Made by a program: the position numbers and the translations under genes. DNA of 64,000 nucleotides from Microbacterium paraoxydans. Lineage in GTDB: Bacteria; Actinomycetota; Actinomycetes; Actinomycetales; Microbacteriaceae. Below the pieces are notes generated by a model. The model did not search any database, was not told the DNA's origin, and was given only the letters and a program-made list of their open reading frames with translations. The stretch covers positions 496,001 through 560,000 of the forward strand of contig NZ_CP064873.1 of NCBI RefSeq assembly GCF_019056515.1, read 5' to 3'. Shown piece by piece: positions 26,076-35,236 of the stretch; position 1 is the first letter of the stretch; every line of letters starts with the position of its first letter.

Positions 26076-27440
26076 GTGTCAGTCGAGATCGTAGAGCGGC
26101 GTCGGATCGTCCTCCAGAGCGAAGACCGCCGCATCGACCTCTCCCTGCCGCTCGACGAGACGCTGGAGGACGCTCTCACCCTGAGCGGGATCCCCGACGC
26201 GGACCGGTTCGTCACGATCGGCCCCGGGGGATACGAGATCCCCGGCGACACCGAGTGCGAAGACCTCGTCGACGGCGGCCTCTACGCGCTCATCGACCGT
26301 ACGGCTCTGGCTCCGCCGGTGCGCCCGGTGGAGAAGGCGTCGGGCCCGACGCGCGCCGACCACGGCGCACGGTGGTGGCTGCTGGCCGTGAGCGGGATGC
26401 TGCTCGTCGCGGTCTTCGCCCAGGGCGCCGTCGATCCTCTGATCCGGCTGCTCGTCGCCCTCCTCGTCGCCGCCGGTGCGGTCGGTGGCGCCGTCGCGTG
26501 GGCGCGACGGGACTCCGCGGCGGGAGTGCGCGGCATCCTCGGGGTGCTCGCGCCGGTGCTGCTGTCGTTCGCGGCCGGCGCTCTCCTCATCCCGGCCGGG
26601 CTGGAGGACGCGTCGCACCTGTCGACCGCCACCGGGTTCCTCGCGGCCGGCATCACCACCGCGATCATCGCCGTCACGGCCCGGGCTCGGCCGATGCGCG
26701 CCGCCGCCGGCACGGCGACGGTGCTGCTCGTGGGCCTGGCCGCCGTCTGGGGCCTCGCCCTGCTGCTGCGGTGGGGGGAGGCGGAGGCCGCCGCCCTCTC
26801 GCTCGGCCTCGTGCCGCTGGGCCTGCGTGCCCTCCCGAGCAGCCTCGTCAACCTGCCCGAGGGCTACTTCATCGACTACAAGCACTTCATGACCAGCCGG
26901 TGGACCGTGCGCGGAGCCATCCCCGACTCGGTCGGGCTGCTGCGTCCGGAGCGCATCACCGCGGTCGTCGACGATTCCTCCGCGCGACTCATCGCGGGCA
27001 CCGCCGTGCTGAGCATCGTGGCCGCGGTGATGGCTCCGGTCGCGTTCCTCCGGCCCTGGCCCGACGACGCGTTCGTGGTCTCCGGCGGGATCGCCCTGCT
27101 CTGCTGCCTCGCGCTCGCCCTGCTGCTCACGCCGCGGCACACCACCTCCCGCCTCCTCCGATGGTTCCCCCGCGCCGCGGCCGCCGTGGTCTGCCTCGTC
27201 GCCGGCATCCAGGTCGCGGCGGCCCTCGGGAGCGGCTTCCACCTGCTCGGAGCGGCCCTGCTGTTCCTCGTCGGGTTGGCGGCGGTCGCCGTCGTCATCC
27301 CGGTGTCCAAGGGCGCGAAGTCGCTGGTCTGGTCGCGGGTCGGAGACGCGTTCGAATGGCTCGCCGTCGCGCTCGCCCTGCCGTCGGCCCTGCTGTACGC
27401 GAATGCGCTCTCCCTGGTTCGTGGAATGATGGCCGGATGA
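26076..27440 (+). CDS. eccD: Type VII secretion protein EccD (second copy)
   Basis: A 454-residue polytopic protein. The first ~85 residues make a ubiquitin-like domain (RRIDLSLPLDETLEDALTLS), followed after a linker by about eleven hydrophobic helices from residue 105 on. This is the EccD architecture, though diverged from the copy at 20447. Short loops between helices carry Arg and Asp pairs, for example FMTSRWTVRGAIPDSVG. GTG at 26076 is used with GGTGCAGGT upstream. It ends by ATGA overlap with the RDD-FHA gene. EccD is a dimeric membrane core component; having two could allow a heterodimer. Confidence 0.85.
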   Translation: MSVEIVERRRIVLQSEDRRIDLSLPLDETLEDALTLSGIPDADRFVTIGPGGYEIPGDTECEDLVDGGLYALIDRTALAPPVRPVEKASGPTRADHGARWWLLAVSGMLLVAVFAQGAVDPLIRLLVALLVAAGAVGGAVAWARRDSAAGVRGILGVLAPVLLSFAAGALLIPAGLEDASHLSTATGFLAAGITTAIIAVTARARPMRAAAGTATVLLVGLAAVWGLALLLRWGEAEAAALSLGLVPLGLRALPSSLVNLPEGYFIDYKHFMTSRWTVRGAIPDSVGLLRPERITAVVDDSSARLIAGTAVLSIVAAVMAPVAFLRPWPDDAFVVSGGIALLCCLALALLLTPRHTTSRLLRWFPRAAAAVVCLVAGIQVAAALGSGFHLLGAALLFLVGLAAVAVVIPVSKGAKSLVWSRVGDAFEWLAVALALPSALLYANALSLVRGMMAG

Positions 27441-28672
27441 GCGGGAACGGCCCATCACAGTCCTGGCCGAGCGGGGGTCCGATCCCGCCGATGGCGCCCG
27501 GCGGAGACCGTCCGGGGGAGATCCCTGCGCTGCCGCCCGCCCTGATCGCGGCGCCCCCCGGTGTCGACGGCACGCCGCTGCGCCAGACGCCCGCGCCGCC
27601 CACGCCGATCGCCTCGTCGCGGCGCACCGTCCCTCGGCCGGCCGAGGGACTCGGCCCCGCCTTCCGCGGAGCCCCCGCCGGCACCGTTCAGCGGATCGCG
27701 GCCTTCACCCTCGACGCGGCTGCCGTGTTCCTCGCCTCCGCCGTCGTCCTCGTGCTGACGCAGAGCGTGCTGCTCGCCGCCCTCACGGTCTTCGAGCTCG
27801 CCCTGTTCCTCTGGGTGCTGGAAGCGCGGACCGGCCTCACCCTCGGCAACGCCGTGCTGCGCCTGCGCAGCGCGCGCGCCGACCGGCCGTGGTCGCCGGG
27901 GATCGGGCGCCAGTTCGTCCGCGGCATCATCACCGGAGCCGGCTTCCTCGTGGCTGTCGGCAGCTGGGTGGTCGTCGCCTCCAGCGCCTGGGATCGCGGC
28001 GGCAGACGGCAGTCCTGGGCCGACCGCGTCGCCGGCACCGTCGTGGTCGCCGTGCCCGCCAAGGCGGCCGTCGAGGCTCCGCCGGCTCCTGCCGCGGTGG
28101 AGGCCGCTCCGCTCGCTCCGCCGCAGGTCGTGCCGCTGGTGGCGGCGCCGTCCGTCGTGGACGAGGACTCCCAGCCCACCGACGCCCGCGCCGCCTCCCG
28201 CCGTACCGAGACCCCGGAACCGGCAGCACCCGGATCGGATCGGCCGCTCTTCACCGTCGCCCCCGCCCCGGCGCCGCAGACGGGCGCCGAGGCTCCCGCG
28301 CCGGAGACCGGGGCGCTCCTGCTCATCTTCGACACGGGCCAGCGGGTGCAGCTCGCCCTCCCCGTGGCCGCGAACCTCGGGCGCGGCCCCGTCGCCAGCG
28401 CGCACGACGACCGCCTCATCGTCGTCACCGACCCCGACGCGTCCGTCTCGAAGACCCATCTGCGCATCGAGCACTCCCGCGGCCGCACCTGGGTGACCGA
28501 CTTCGGTTCCACGAACGGCTCCGACGTCCGCAGCGACGACGGCCAGACGACCGAGCTCGTCGCTGGCGAGCGCGTGCTCCTCGACGATGCCGACCGTGTC
28601 CGCATGGGCAACCGCAGCTTCACCATCAGCCTCCTGCTAGGTACAGACAGCAGCGCCGGAGAGAGAGCATGA
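27437..28672 (+). CDS. RDD-domain membrane protein with C-terminal FHA domain
   Basis: A 411-residue protein. A Pro-rich cytoplasmic start (1-75) leads into an RDD-type membrane domain with three or so helices (about 80-205; LEARTGLTLGNAVLRLRS and WADRVAGTVVV are typical). A Pro/Ala linker follows, and the last ~105 residues are an FHA domain (LGRGPV, VSKTHLRIEH, STNGSDV). It starts within the EccD2 stop and ends within the EccC start, so it is physically built into the secretion operon. I infer that it brings phospho-Thr recognition to the EccC/EccD complex. Confidence 0.88.
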   Translation: MSGNGPSQSWPSGGPIPPMAPGGDRPGEIPALPPALIAAPPGVDGTPLRQTPAPPTPIASSRRTVPRPAEGLGPAFRGAPAGTVQRIAAFTLDAAAVFLASAVVLVLTQSVLLAALTVFELALFLWVLEARTGLTLGNAVLRLRSARADRPWSPGIGRQFVRGIITGAGFLVAVGSWVVVASSAWDRGGRRQSWADRVAGTVVVAVPAKAAVEAPPAPAAVEAAPLAPPQVVPLVAAPSVVDEDSQPTDARAASRRTETPEPAAPGSDRPLFTVAPAPAPQTGAEAPAPETGALLLIFDTGQRVQLALPVAANLGRGPVASAHDDRLIVVTDPDASVSKTHLRIEHSRGRTWVTDFGSTNGSDVRSDDGQTTELVAGERVLLDDADRVRMGNRSFTISLLLGTDSSAGERA

Positions 28673-31600
28673 CAGGACCCCGTCTCGCCCCGCCCCGTGT
28701 CCCCTCCGGGAGGCTCCCGGTCCAGGCCCCGCCGGAGCTGCAGCCGAACGACGGCGGCATCGGGATCCTCGGGTCGCTGCTGCCCATGCTCGGCAGCGTC
28801 GGCGCGATCGTCATGGTCACCATGTCGAACCAATCCGTCACCGGTCTGCTCACCGGCGGCATGTTCCTGCTGTCCTCGCTCGGCTTCGTCGCCGTCAACG
28901 GCTGGCGGCAGCGCTCTCAGCGGCAGGCGGCCACGCTCGGTGCCCGTCGCGAGTACCTGGCGTACCTGACCGAGCTGCGGCAGACCGTCCGCGTCGCCGC
29001 CCGGCAGCAGCGCCGCTCCGCGAACTGGCACCTGCCGGCGCCGTCGACCCTGCCGTACCTCGCGGAGGAGCGCACCCGCGTCTGGGAGCGCGGCGTGAAC
29101 GACCCCGACTTCCTGTCGGTCCGCGTGGGGGTCACCGACCAGCCGCTGTGCGTCACGCTCGAAGCTCCGGAGCTCCCGCCGCTGGCGCAGCTCGACCCTG
29201 TCGCCGCCTCGGCCGCGCACCGCTTCATGCTGACGCACGAGGTCCAGAAGAACCTCCCGCTCGGCGTCACCCTCCGCGACTACGCCCGCATCGAGATCAC
29301 GGGTGACGAGGACGAGACCCGGGCGCTGGCCAGGGCCATGCTGCTGCACGCGGCCACCATGCACGACCCCGACGTGCTGCAGATCGTCATCGCCGCGGAC
29401 ACCGGGGTGCTCCCGCAGTGGGAGTGGGCGAAGTGGCTGCCGCACACGCACTCGCGCACCGTCCGCGACGGCCTCGGCGCCGCCCGGATGATCGGCTCGC
29501 AGCTGTCCGAGCTCGAGGACATGCTGCCGCCCGAGGTGCGCGAGCGCTCGCGCTTCGCCCGCGACGGCTCCGGACCGAAGACGCCGCACATCGTCATCGT
29601 CACGGACGGCGCCACGACGTCGTTCAACGACGCCCTCGTCACCGGCGACGGCGTCCAGGGTGTGACCGTGATCGACCTGCCCGCCCGGTGGGGCGACCTC
29701 GACGACCCGAACGCCCTGCGCATCGCGTTCGAGACCGGCGGTGCGAGCACACGCGCCGAGCTCGTCAGCCTGCAGGTGCCCGCGCGCCCGTTCGAGGCCG
29801 ACGCGATCACCATCGTCGAGGCCGAGGCGACCGCTCGTCGGCTCATCGCCCTGTACTCGGGCGGCACGGCGATCGCGAGCAAGAAGAGCGCGACCGGCCA
29901 GGCCGAGCTCGTCGAGCTCCTCGGTCTTCCCGATGTGCGCGACCTCGACCTCGACGCCGCCTGGGCACCGCGCCTGGAGCGCGACCGGCTCCGCGTGCCG
30001 ATCGGCCAGACCGAGGACGGCAGCCCGCTCATCCTCGACATCAAGGAATCGGCGCAGCAGGGTATGGGCCCGCACGGCCTCATCATCGGTGCCACCGGCT
30101 CGGGGAAGTCGGAGGTGCTCCGCACGCTCGTGCTCGCGCTCGCGATGACCCACTCGCCGGAGCAGCTCAACTTCGTGCTCGTCGACTTCAAGGGTGGCGC
30201 GACGTTCGCCGGCATGGCCGACATGCCGCACGTCTCGGCCATCATCACGAACCTCGGTGAGGAGATCTCCCTCGTCGACCGCATGCAGGACGCGCTCCAG
30301 GGCGAGATGGTGCGCCGACAGGAGCTGCTGCGGGCCACCGGTCCGTTCGCCAACGTGGCCGACTACGAGAAGGCGCGTCGCGGCGGCCGCACCGACCTGG
30401 CGCCGCTGCCGGCCCTGCTCATCGTCGCCGACGAGTTCTCCGAGCTCCTGTCGGCCAAGCCGGAGTTCGTCGACACGTTCGTCAACATCGGCCGGCTCGG
30501 CCGCTCGCTGCAGGTGCACCTGCTGCTGTCCTCCCAGCGGCTGGAGGAGGGCAAGCTGCGCGGCCTCGACACGCACCTCTCCTACCGCATCGGTCTTCGG
30601 ACGTTCTCGGCGGCCGAGTCCCGTACGGTCCTCGGCGTGCCGGATGCCTATCACCTGCCCACGCAGCCGGGCGCCGGCATCCTGAAGTCCGACACCGAGA
30701 CCATGACCCAGTTCCGCGCCGCGTACGTGTCCGGACCACCGCCGCGTCGTCGTCGTCGGGCCTCGTCCGGCTCCGGCCAGAGCACGGGTTCGACCGCGGT
30801 CGAGCTGTTCACCGCCGCGCCGGTGTGGCGGGCGGAGGCGCCGGTGGACGAGCCGGAGGTCGTGGTCGACGCCGAGCCGGAGGAGAAGCGCAACACCTTC
30901 GAGATCGCGGTCGAGTCCATGAAGGGACGCGGCCCCGCGGCGCACCAGGTGTGGCTGCCGCCGCTGGTGACACCGGCCACCCTCGACCAGCTCTTCGGCG
31001 ACCTCGTCGAGGACCCGTCGCTCGGTCTCGTCTCCCCGCGCTGGCGGAAGGCGGGAGCGCTCACGGTCCCGCTCGGCATCGTCGACGTGCCGCTGGAGCA
31101 GCGCCGCGAGAACCTCGCGGTCTCGCTCGGCGGCGCGGCCGGACACATGGCCATCGTCGGCGCGCCCCTGAGCGGTAAGAGCACGCTCGCGCGGACGACG
31201 GTCGCCGCCCTGGCGCTCACGCACACGCCGCAGGAGGTGCAGTTCTTCGTCATCGACTTCGGCGGCGGCAGCTTCACCGGCATGCAGGACTTCACGCACA
31301 TCAGCGGCGTCGCGACGCGGTCCGAGCCGGACGTCGTCCGCCGCACGGTGGCTGAGGTCACCAGCCTGCTGAACGCCCGCGAGGTGTACTTCCGGCAGCA
31401 CGGCATCGACTCGATCGACGCCTACCGGCAGCGCCGCGGGCAGGGACTGGCCGACGACGGCTACGGCGACATCTTCCTCATCGTCGACGGATGGGGCACG
31501 CTCCGCGCCGAGTTCGAGATGCTGGAGCCGCAGATCCAGGCGATCGCCGCCCGCGGTCTCACCTACGGCGTCCACGTCGTGATCACGGCGGCGCGCTGGA

Positions 31601-32643
31601 TGGAGATCCGGGCCAACATCAAGGACCTCATCGGCACACGCATCGAGCTGCGTCTGGGCGACCCGACGGACTCCGAGGTCAACCGCAAGGCGGCGGAGAA
31701 CGTCACAGCCATCCCCGGCCGCGGCCTCAACGACCGCGGTCTGCAGATGCTCACGGCGCTGCCGCGTGTCGACGGCGTGGACGACGCGTCGAGCCTGCCG
31801 GACGGGATCGACGACCTCGTGGCCCGCGTCGCGGCGGCGTGGCACGGACCGGCCGGACCCAAGCTGCGCCTGCTGCCCTCGCGCATCAGCCATGCCGATC
31901 TGCGCGCCGTCGCGGCCGCGCAGTCGCCGGACGGCGCGGAGCCCCGCGAACTGCTGCTGGGTATCGACGAGGCGAACCTCGCCCCGTTCTCGATCGATCC
32001 GGTCGCCGAGCCGCTGCTGTATCTGTACGGCGACGCGGACTCCGGCAAGTCGTCGATGCTCCGCGGCGTCGTGCACGAGATCACGCGTCTGTACGGGCCG
32101 ACCGAGGCGAAGATCTTCGTCGTCGACTACCGTCGTGCCCTGCTCGGCGAGATCCCGCAGGAATACCTCGGCGCCTACCTCACGTCGCATGAGATGACCG
32201 AGGGCGGGATGAACGAGCTCGCGCAGTTCTTCCGGAGCCGCATCCCCGGACCCGACGTCACGCCCGACCAGCTCCGCAGCCGGTCGTGGTGGAAGGGGGC
32301 GGAGGGTTTCGTCCTCATCGACGACTACGACCTCGTGGCGACCTCGCAGGGCAATCCGGTCGCGGTCCTCGCGCCGCTGCTCGCGCAGGCGGCCGACCTC
32401 GGCCTCCACGTGATCCTCACCCGCCGCACCGGCGGGGCGAGCCGCGCCGCGTACGATCCGATCATCCAGCGCATGACCGACCTGGGTGCGACCGGCATCC
32501 TGCTCTCGGGCAGCCCCGAGGAGGGCCAGCTCATCGGCAAGGTGAAGGCCGTTCCCGCGATTCCGGGCCGTGCGCAGATCGTCAGCCGCGATCGGGGCCT
32601 CGTCTCCGCGCAGCTGCTGTGGGTGCCGCCGAGCTACGAGTGA
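28669..32643 (+). CDS. eccC: Type VII secretion ATPase EccC, three FtsK/SpoIIIE domains
   Basis: A 1324-residue fused EccCa-EccCb motor that drives T7SS export and recognises substrate C-terminal signals. Two membrane helices lie near residues 28-85. The three ATPase modules have Walker A motifs GATGSGKS (from residue 474), GAPLSGKS (831) and GDADSGKS (1121). Walker B of the first is LLIVADEFSELL; the second and third read LIVDGWGTL and VLIDDYDLV, without the usual acidic pair, as in known EccCs where domain 1 is the main ATPase. It starts by ATGA overlap with the RDD-FHA gene. A 19-base gap separates it from the next gene. Confidence 0.96.
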   Translation: MTGPRLAPPRVPSGRLPVQAPPELQPNDGGIGILGSLLPMLGSVGAIVMVTMSNQSVTGLLTGGMFLLSSLGFVAVNGWRQRSQRQAATLGARREYLAYLTELRQTVRVAARQQRRSANWHLPAPSTLPYLAEERTRVWERGVNDPDFLSVRVGVTDQPLCVTLEAPELPPLAQLDPVAASAAHRFMLTHEVQKNLPLGVTLRDYARIEITGDEDETRALARAMLLHAATMHDPDVLQIVIAADTGVLPQWEWAKWLPHTHSRTVRDGLGAARMIGSQLSELEDMLPPEVRERSRFARDGSGPKTPHIVIVTDGATTSFNDALVTGDGVQGVTVIDLPARWGDLDDPNALRIAFETGGASTRAELVSLQVPARPFEADAITIVEAEATARRLIALYSGGTAIASKKSATGQAELVELLGLPDVRDLDLDAAWAPRLERDRLRVPIGQTEDGSPLILDIKESAQQGMGPHGLIIGATGSGKSEVLRTLVLALAMTHSPEQLNFVLVDFKGGATFAGMADMPHVSAIITNLGEEISLVDRMQDALQGEMVRRQELLRATGPFANVADYEKARRGGRTDLAPLPALLIVADEFSELLSAKPEFVDTFVNIGRLGRSLQVHLLLSSQRLEEGKLRGLDTHLSYRIGLRTFSAAESRTVLGVPDAYHLPTQPGAGILKSDTETMTQFRAAYVSGPPPRRRRRASSGSGQSTGSTAVELFTAAPVWRAEAPVDEPEVVVDAEPEEKRNTFEIAVESMKGRGPAAHQVWLPPLVTPATLDQLFGDLVEDPSLGLVSPRWRKAGALTVPLGIVDVPLEQRRENLAVSLGGAAGHMAIVGAPLSGKSTLARTTVAALALTHTPQEVQFFVIDFGGGSFTGMQDFTHISGVATRSEPDVVRRTVAEVTSLLNAREVYFRQHGIDSIDAYRQRRGQGLADDGYGDIFLIVDGWGTLRAEFEMLEPQIQAIAARGLTYGVHVVITAARWMEIRANIKDLIGTRIELRLGDPTDSEVNRKAAENVTAIPGRGLNDRGLQMLTALPRVDGVDDASSLPDGIDDLVARVAAAWHGPAGPKLRLLPSRISHADLRAVAAAQSPDGAEPRELLLGIDEANLAPFSIDPVAEPLLYLYGDADSGKSSMLRGVVHEITRLYGPTEAKIFVVDYRRALLGEIPQEYLGAYLTSHEMTEGGMNELAQFFRSRIPGPDVTPDQLRSRSWWKGAEGFVLIDDYDLVATSQGNPVAVLAPLLAQAADLGLHVILTRRTGGASRAAYDPIIQRMTDLGATGILLSGSPEEGQLIGKVKAVPAIPGRAQIVSRDRGLVSAQLLWVPPSYE

Positions 32644-32662
32644 CAACCGAGGAGAGACCGAG

Positions 32663-32965
32663 ATGACCTTCGAACCGATGCCGGCCGCAACGCCGATGGT
32701 CCCACCCGTGCTGTACCTGCCCCTGAGCGTGACGTCGACGCCCGAGGAGCAGCTCGTCGAGATCCGGGAGCTGAAGGACGGGCGGCGTGCACTGCTCGCC
32801 TACACCGCCCTCGACCGGCTGCTGGAGCTCGCCGGCGAGCGGCAGCCCTGGGTGCTGGTGCGCACCGAGGACCTCGGTCAGATCAAGGAGGCGCAGCCCT
32901 ACGATGTCGTGATCTTCGACCTCGACGTGCCCCCGTCCTACCGCCGGAACGGAGCCATCGCATGA
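32663..32965 (+). CDS. SAV_915-like small protein
   Basis: A 100-residue alpha/beta protein resembling the SAV_915/SseB-like group: VLYLPLSV, LKDGRRALLAYTALDRLLEL, QPWVLVRTEDL and DVVIFDLDVP. Such proteins are common beside actinobacterial T7SS and effector genes, but their function is not known. GAGGAGAGACCGAG precedes the ATG. It overlaps the next gene's ATG (ATGA at 32962-32965), so it belongs to the same small cassette as the putative effector. Confidence 0.75.
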   Translation: MTFEPMPAATPMVPPVLYLPLSVTSTPEEQLVEIRELKDGRRALLAYTALDRLLELAGERQPWVLVRTEDLGQIKEAQPYDVVIFDLDVPPSYRRNGAIA

Positions 32966-33258
32966 GCCGCATCGCGATGGACCCGGAGGTGATGGCCGTC
33001 CATGCGGACATGCACGAGGAGGCGGTCGAGGTCATCGAGACGAAGCTCTCCGGCATTCCGACGGCCGTCGACGGCGGGCTCGCCTCAGACACGGTCGCCG
33101 CGATCATGCAGCGGGTGGGGGAGGGCGTCGACGCCCTCTACCGGATCAACGGCACCCTCGGAGAGATCGTCCGCGCCATCGCCGACGACGCGGAGACGAA
33201 CGAGCAGGACGTGATCGACCAGCTCGACCCGGTCGCGGCCATCGTCGAGGACCTCTGA
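32962..33258 (+). CDS. Small helical ESX-type partner protein
   Basis: A 98-residue, acidic, all-helical protein without a signal peptide. It has the size and pattern of EspC-like or Lap-type partners that pair with WXG/LXG effectors: two helices separated by a short turn near residues 45-50. There is no WXG motif. The stop overlaps the ATG of the larger WXG protein by one base (TGATG). I infer a targeting or chaperone role for the next gene's product. Confidence 0.7.
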   Translation: MSRIAMDPEVMAVHADMHEEAVEVIETKLSGIPTAVDGGLASDTVAAIMQRVGEGVDALYRINGTLGEIVRAIADDAETNEQDVIDQLDPVAAIVEDL

Positions 33259-34469
33259 TGACGATCGACACGACCACGTACGGCGACGCTGACCAGGTGC
33301 AGGCGGCCGCGGACTGGCTCGACCCCGACCTGAAGGACGCCGCAGACGTCTCCTCCAACGTCACGACCTTCATCCCGACCGGCGTGCGCGGGCACTGGTA
33401 CGGCGAGTCGGCGGACGACTACGTCACGATCCTCTCGCGCACGACCGACGCCGCGAAGGAGATCAAGGACCTCGCCCGTGACGCCGCCGAGAAGCTCCGG
33501 TCGTACGCCGGGCAGCTGCGGCGCATGAAGGAGGACTTCGCGACGCACCGCGACAATGCGCGGGCGGCGGGGCTCCCGGTCAACGGGATGATCATCGGCC
33601 GGCCGGTGTCCCTGATCCCGGTGTGCCCCACCTCGCGCGACGACCCCTACTGGGACGAGTGGCAGGAGCACCTCGACCGCATCGAGCTGTACAACGAGAT
33701 CGCCGCCGACGTCGGCTCCTGGTGGGGCGAGCTCGAGGTGTGGATCAGCGAGAACCTCGACGGCTTCCTCGGGACCATGCCGAGCCAGTCCACGGCGGAC
33801 AAGATCCTGTCCGGTCTGCGGGAGGCGAGCGGCGAGGTCCCGAAGATCTACCTCGAGGGCCAGGGCCTGGCGTGGGCGGAGACGGCGGCCGAGCTCACCT
33901 CCCACGCGGAGGATCTGCGTCTCGGAGCATCGGACTTCGTTCGCGAGCTGCGCTCCGGCAACCCTGCCGTCAAGGCCGCCGCCGAGGCCGCCAACCCCAC
34001 CGGCATGCGGTGGGCGGCGGACGAGGCCGAGGATCTGGCCCGCGGACTCTCTCGCGCGAGTCGGGCGGTGCCGTTCATCGGCTGGGGCGTCGACGCCTGG
34101 AACCTGGGCTCGGCGATGTCGTCGGGCGATGACCCGTCGTCCACCGCGGTGGAGATCATCGGCGGTGCGGCGGGTGGCGCGGCTGCGGCTGCCGGGGTCG
34201 CCGCGCTCGCGGCGGCCGGTGTCGTCACGCTCCCGGTCTGGGGCACGGCGGTGGTCGTCGGCGGGGCCGCGGTGGCGGTCGGTGCCGGTGCGGTGTGGGC
34301 GTACGAGAACTGGGTGCCGCAGGACGTCCGGGAGTCGATCGACGCCGGCATGGCGGATGCATGGGACGCCACGACGGACTTCGCGGAGGACGCCTGGGAG
34401 AACACGACCGACTTCGTGGGCGACGCGGGGCACAACATCGGCAAGGCGTGGAAGGGACTGTTCGGGTGA
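33258..34469 (+). CDS. Putative T7SS effector: WXG N-terminus and glycine-zipper C-terminus
   Basis: A 403-residue protein. The first ~100 residues form helices around a WYG turn (Trp47, HWYGESADDY). A middle region of about 110-260 is helical. From about residue 272 a short hydrophobic segment (VPFIGWGVDAWNLGSAM) is followed by a Gly/Ala/Val-rich stretch (about 298-350) and a Trp-containing amphipathic end. WXG front plus glycine-zipper back is the layout of membrane-acting T7SS effectors such as TspA. No enzymatic motif was seen. The effector role is inference; a surface structural protein is the alternative. Confidence 0.7.
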   Translation: MTIDTTTYGDADQVQAAADWLDPDLKDAADVSSNVTTFIPTGVRGHWYGESADDYVTILSRTTDAAKEIKDLARDAAEKLRSYAGQLRRMKEDFATHRDNARAAGLPVNGMIIGRPVSLIPVCPTSRDDPYWDEWQEHLDRIELYNEIAADVGSWWGELEVWISENLDGFLGTMPSQSTADKILSGLREASGEVPKIYLEGQGLAWAETAAELTSHAEDLRLGASDFVRELRSGNPAVKAAAEAANPTGMRWAADEAEDLARGLSRASRAVPFIGWGVDAWNLGSAMSSGDDPSSTAVEIIGGAAGGAAAAAGVAALAAAGVVTLPVWGTAVVVGGAAVAVGAGAVWAYENWVPQDVRESIDAGMADAWDATTDFAEDAWENTTDFVGDAGHNIGKAWKGLFG

Positions 34470-35227
34470 CAGGGCAGCAGCAGTCGACGTCTCCGGAGAC
34501 GATCTGGGTACCCGGTCATCCGGGGTGGCAGGGGCAGCAGCGGGCGACCACGGCACTCACCGTGTTCGGCGTCGTGTTCGCCATCGTGGTCCTGCTGTTC
34601 AGCCTGATCCTGTTCGCCGATCCGGCTCCCGCGATGAAGGCTCTGGGGATCGGTGTGCTCGCGGCCGTCGCCGTGGGCGTCTGGCTGCTGGTGGCCCATG
34701 CCCGCGTCTCGCGGGTCCGAGTCGTCCGGCCGGTCGTCGACGGTCCGGCGATCGCGTTCGGCGGGGCCGCGGGAATCGTCTGGCCGCTGCGCGCCCTCGC
34801 GCCCGTGGGGGCCCTGCTCCTCGCGGCGTGGGCATGGAGCATCTTCACGGTGCCCGCAGACCGACTGCCGCTCCTCACCCTGCTCCTCCTCCCGGTGGTC
34901 GCGCTGATCATGACGATCGCCGGCACCCGGTCGTGGTTCCGGGCTCCCTCCGCCCATCGCCTGACGCTGCGCCCGGACGGGGTGGAGCTTCGGATCCCGC
35001 GCAACAACGTGGCCGTGGCATGGGAGGAGGTCGTCGGCGCCGGCCTGGAAGGCAACCGCGTGGTGCTGCGGACGGCGACCGCGCAGCCGTCCTCGTGGGC
35101 GGCGGCCGACCTCGCGAGCGATCCTGTGCTCCTGGCCGAGCTCGTCACCTTCTACGCGAACCGTCCCGACGTCCGTGCCGAGATCGGTGCGGGCACGCTC
35201 GCCCGCCTGCGGTCCGGGGAGTTCTAG
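34466..35227 (+). CDS. Four-helix membrane protein, possible immunity partner
   Basis: A 253-residue protein with four hydrophobic segments (about 28-50, 52-75, 90-118 and 122-145) and a C-terminal soluble beta-rich domain starting near residue 160 (HRLTLRPDGVELRIPRNNVAVAW), which looks PH-like. The GTG at 34466 overlaps the effector stop, so its synthesis is coupled to that protein. A coupled membrane protein after a glycine-zipper effector suggests immunity, but this is positional inference. I do not recognise an exact family. Confidence 0.7.
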   Translation: MTGQQQSTSPETIWVPGHPGWQGQQRATTALTVFGVVFAIVVLLFSLILFADPAPAMKALGIGVLAAVAVGVWLLVAHARVSRVRVVRPVVDGPAIAFGGAAGIVWPLRALAPVGALLLAAWAWSIFTVPADRLPLLTLLLLPVVALIMTIAGTRSWFRAPSAHRLTLRPDGVELRIPRNNVAVAWEEVVGAGLEGNRVVLRTATAQPSSWAAADLASDPVLLAELVTFYANRPDVRAEIGAGTLARLRSGEF

Positions 35228-35236
35228 CGGTGCCTC

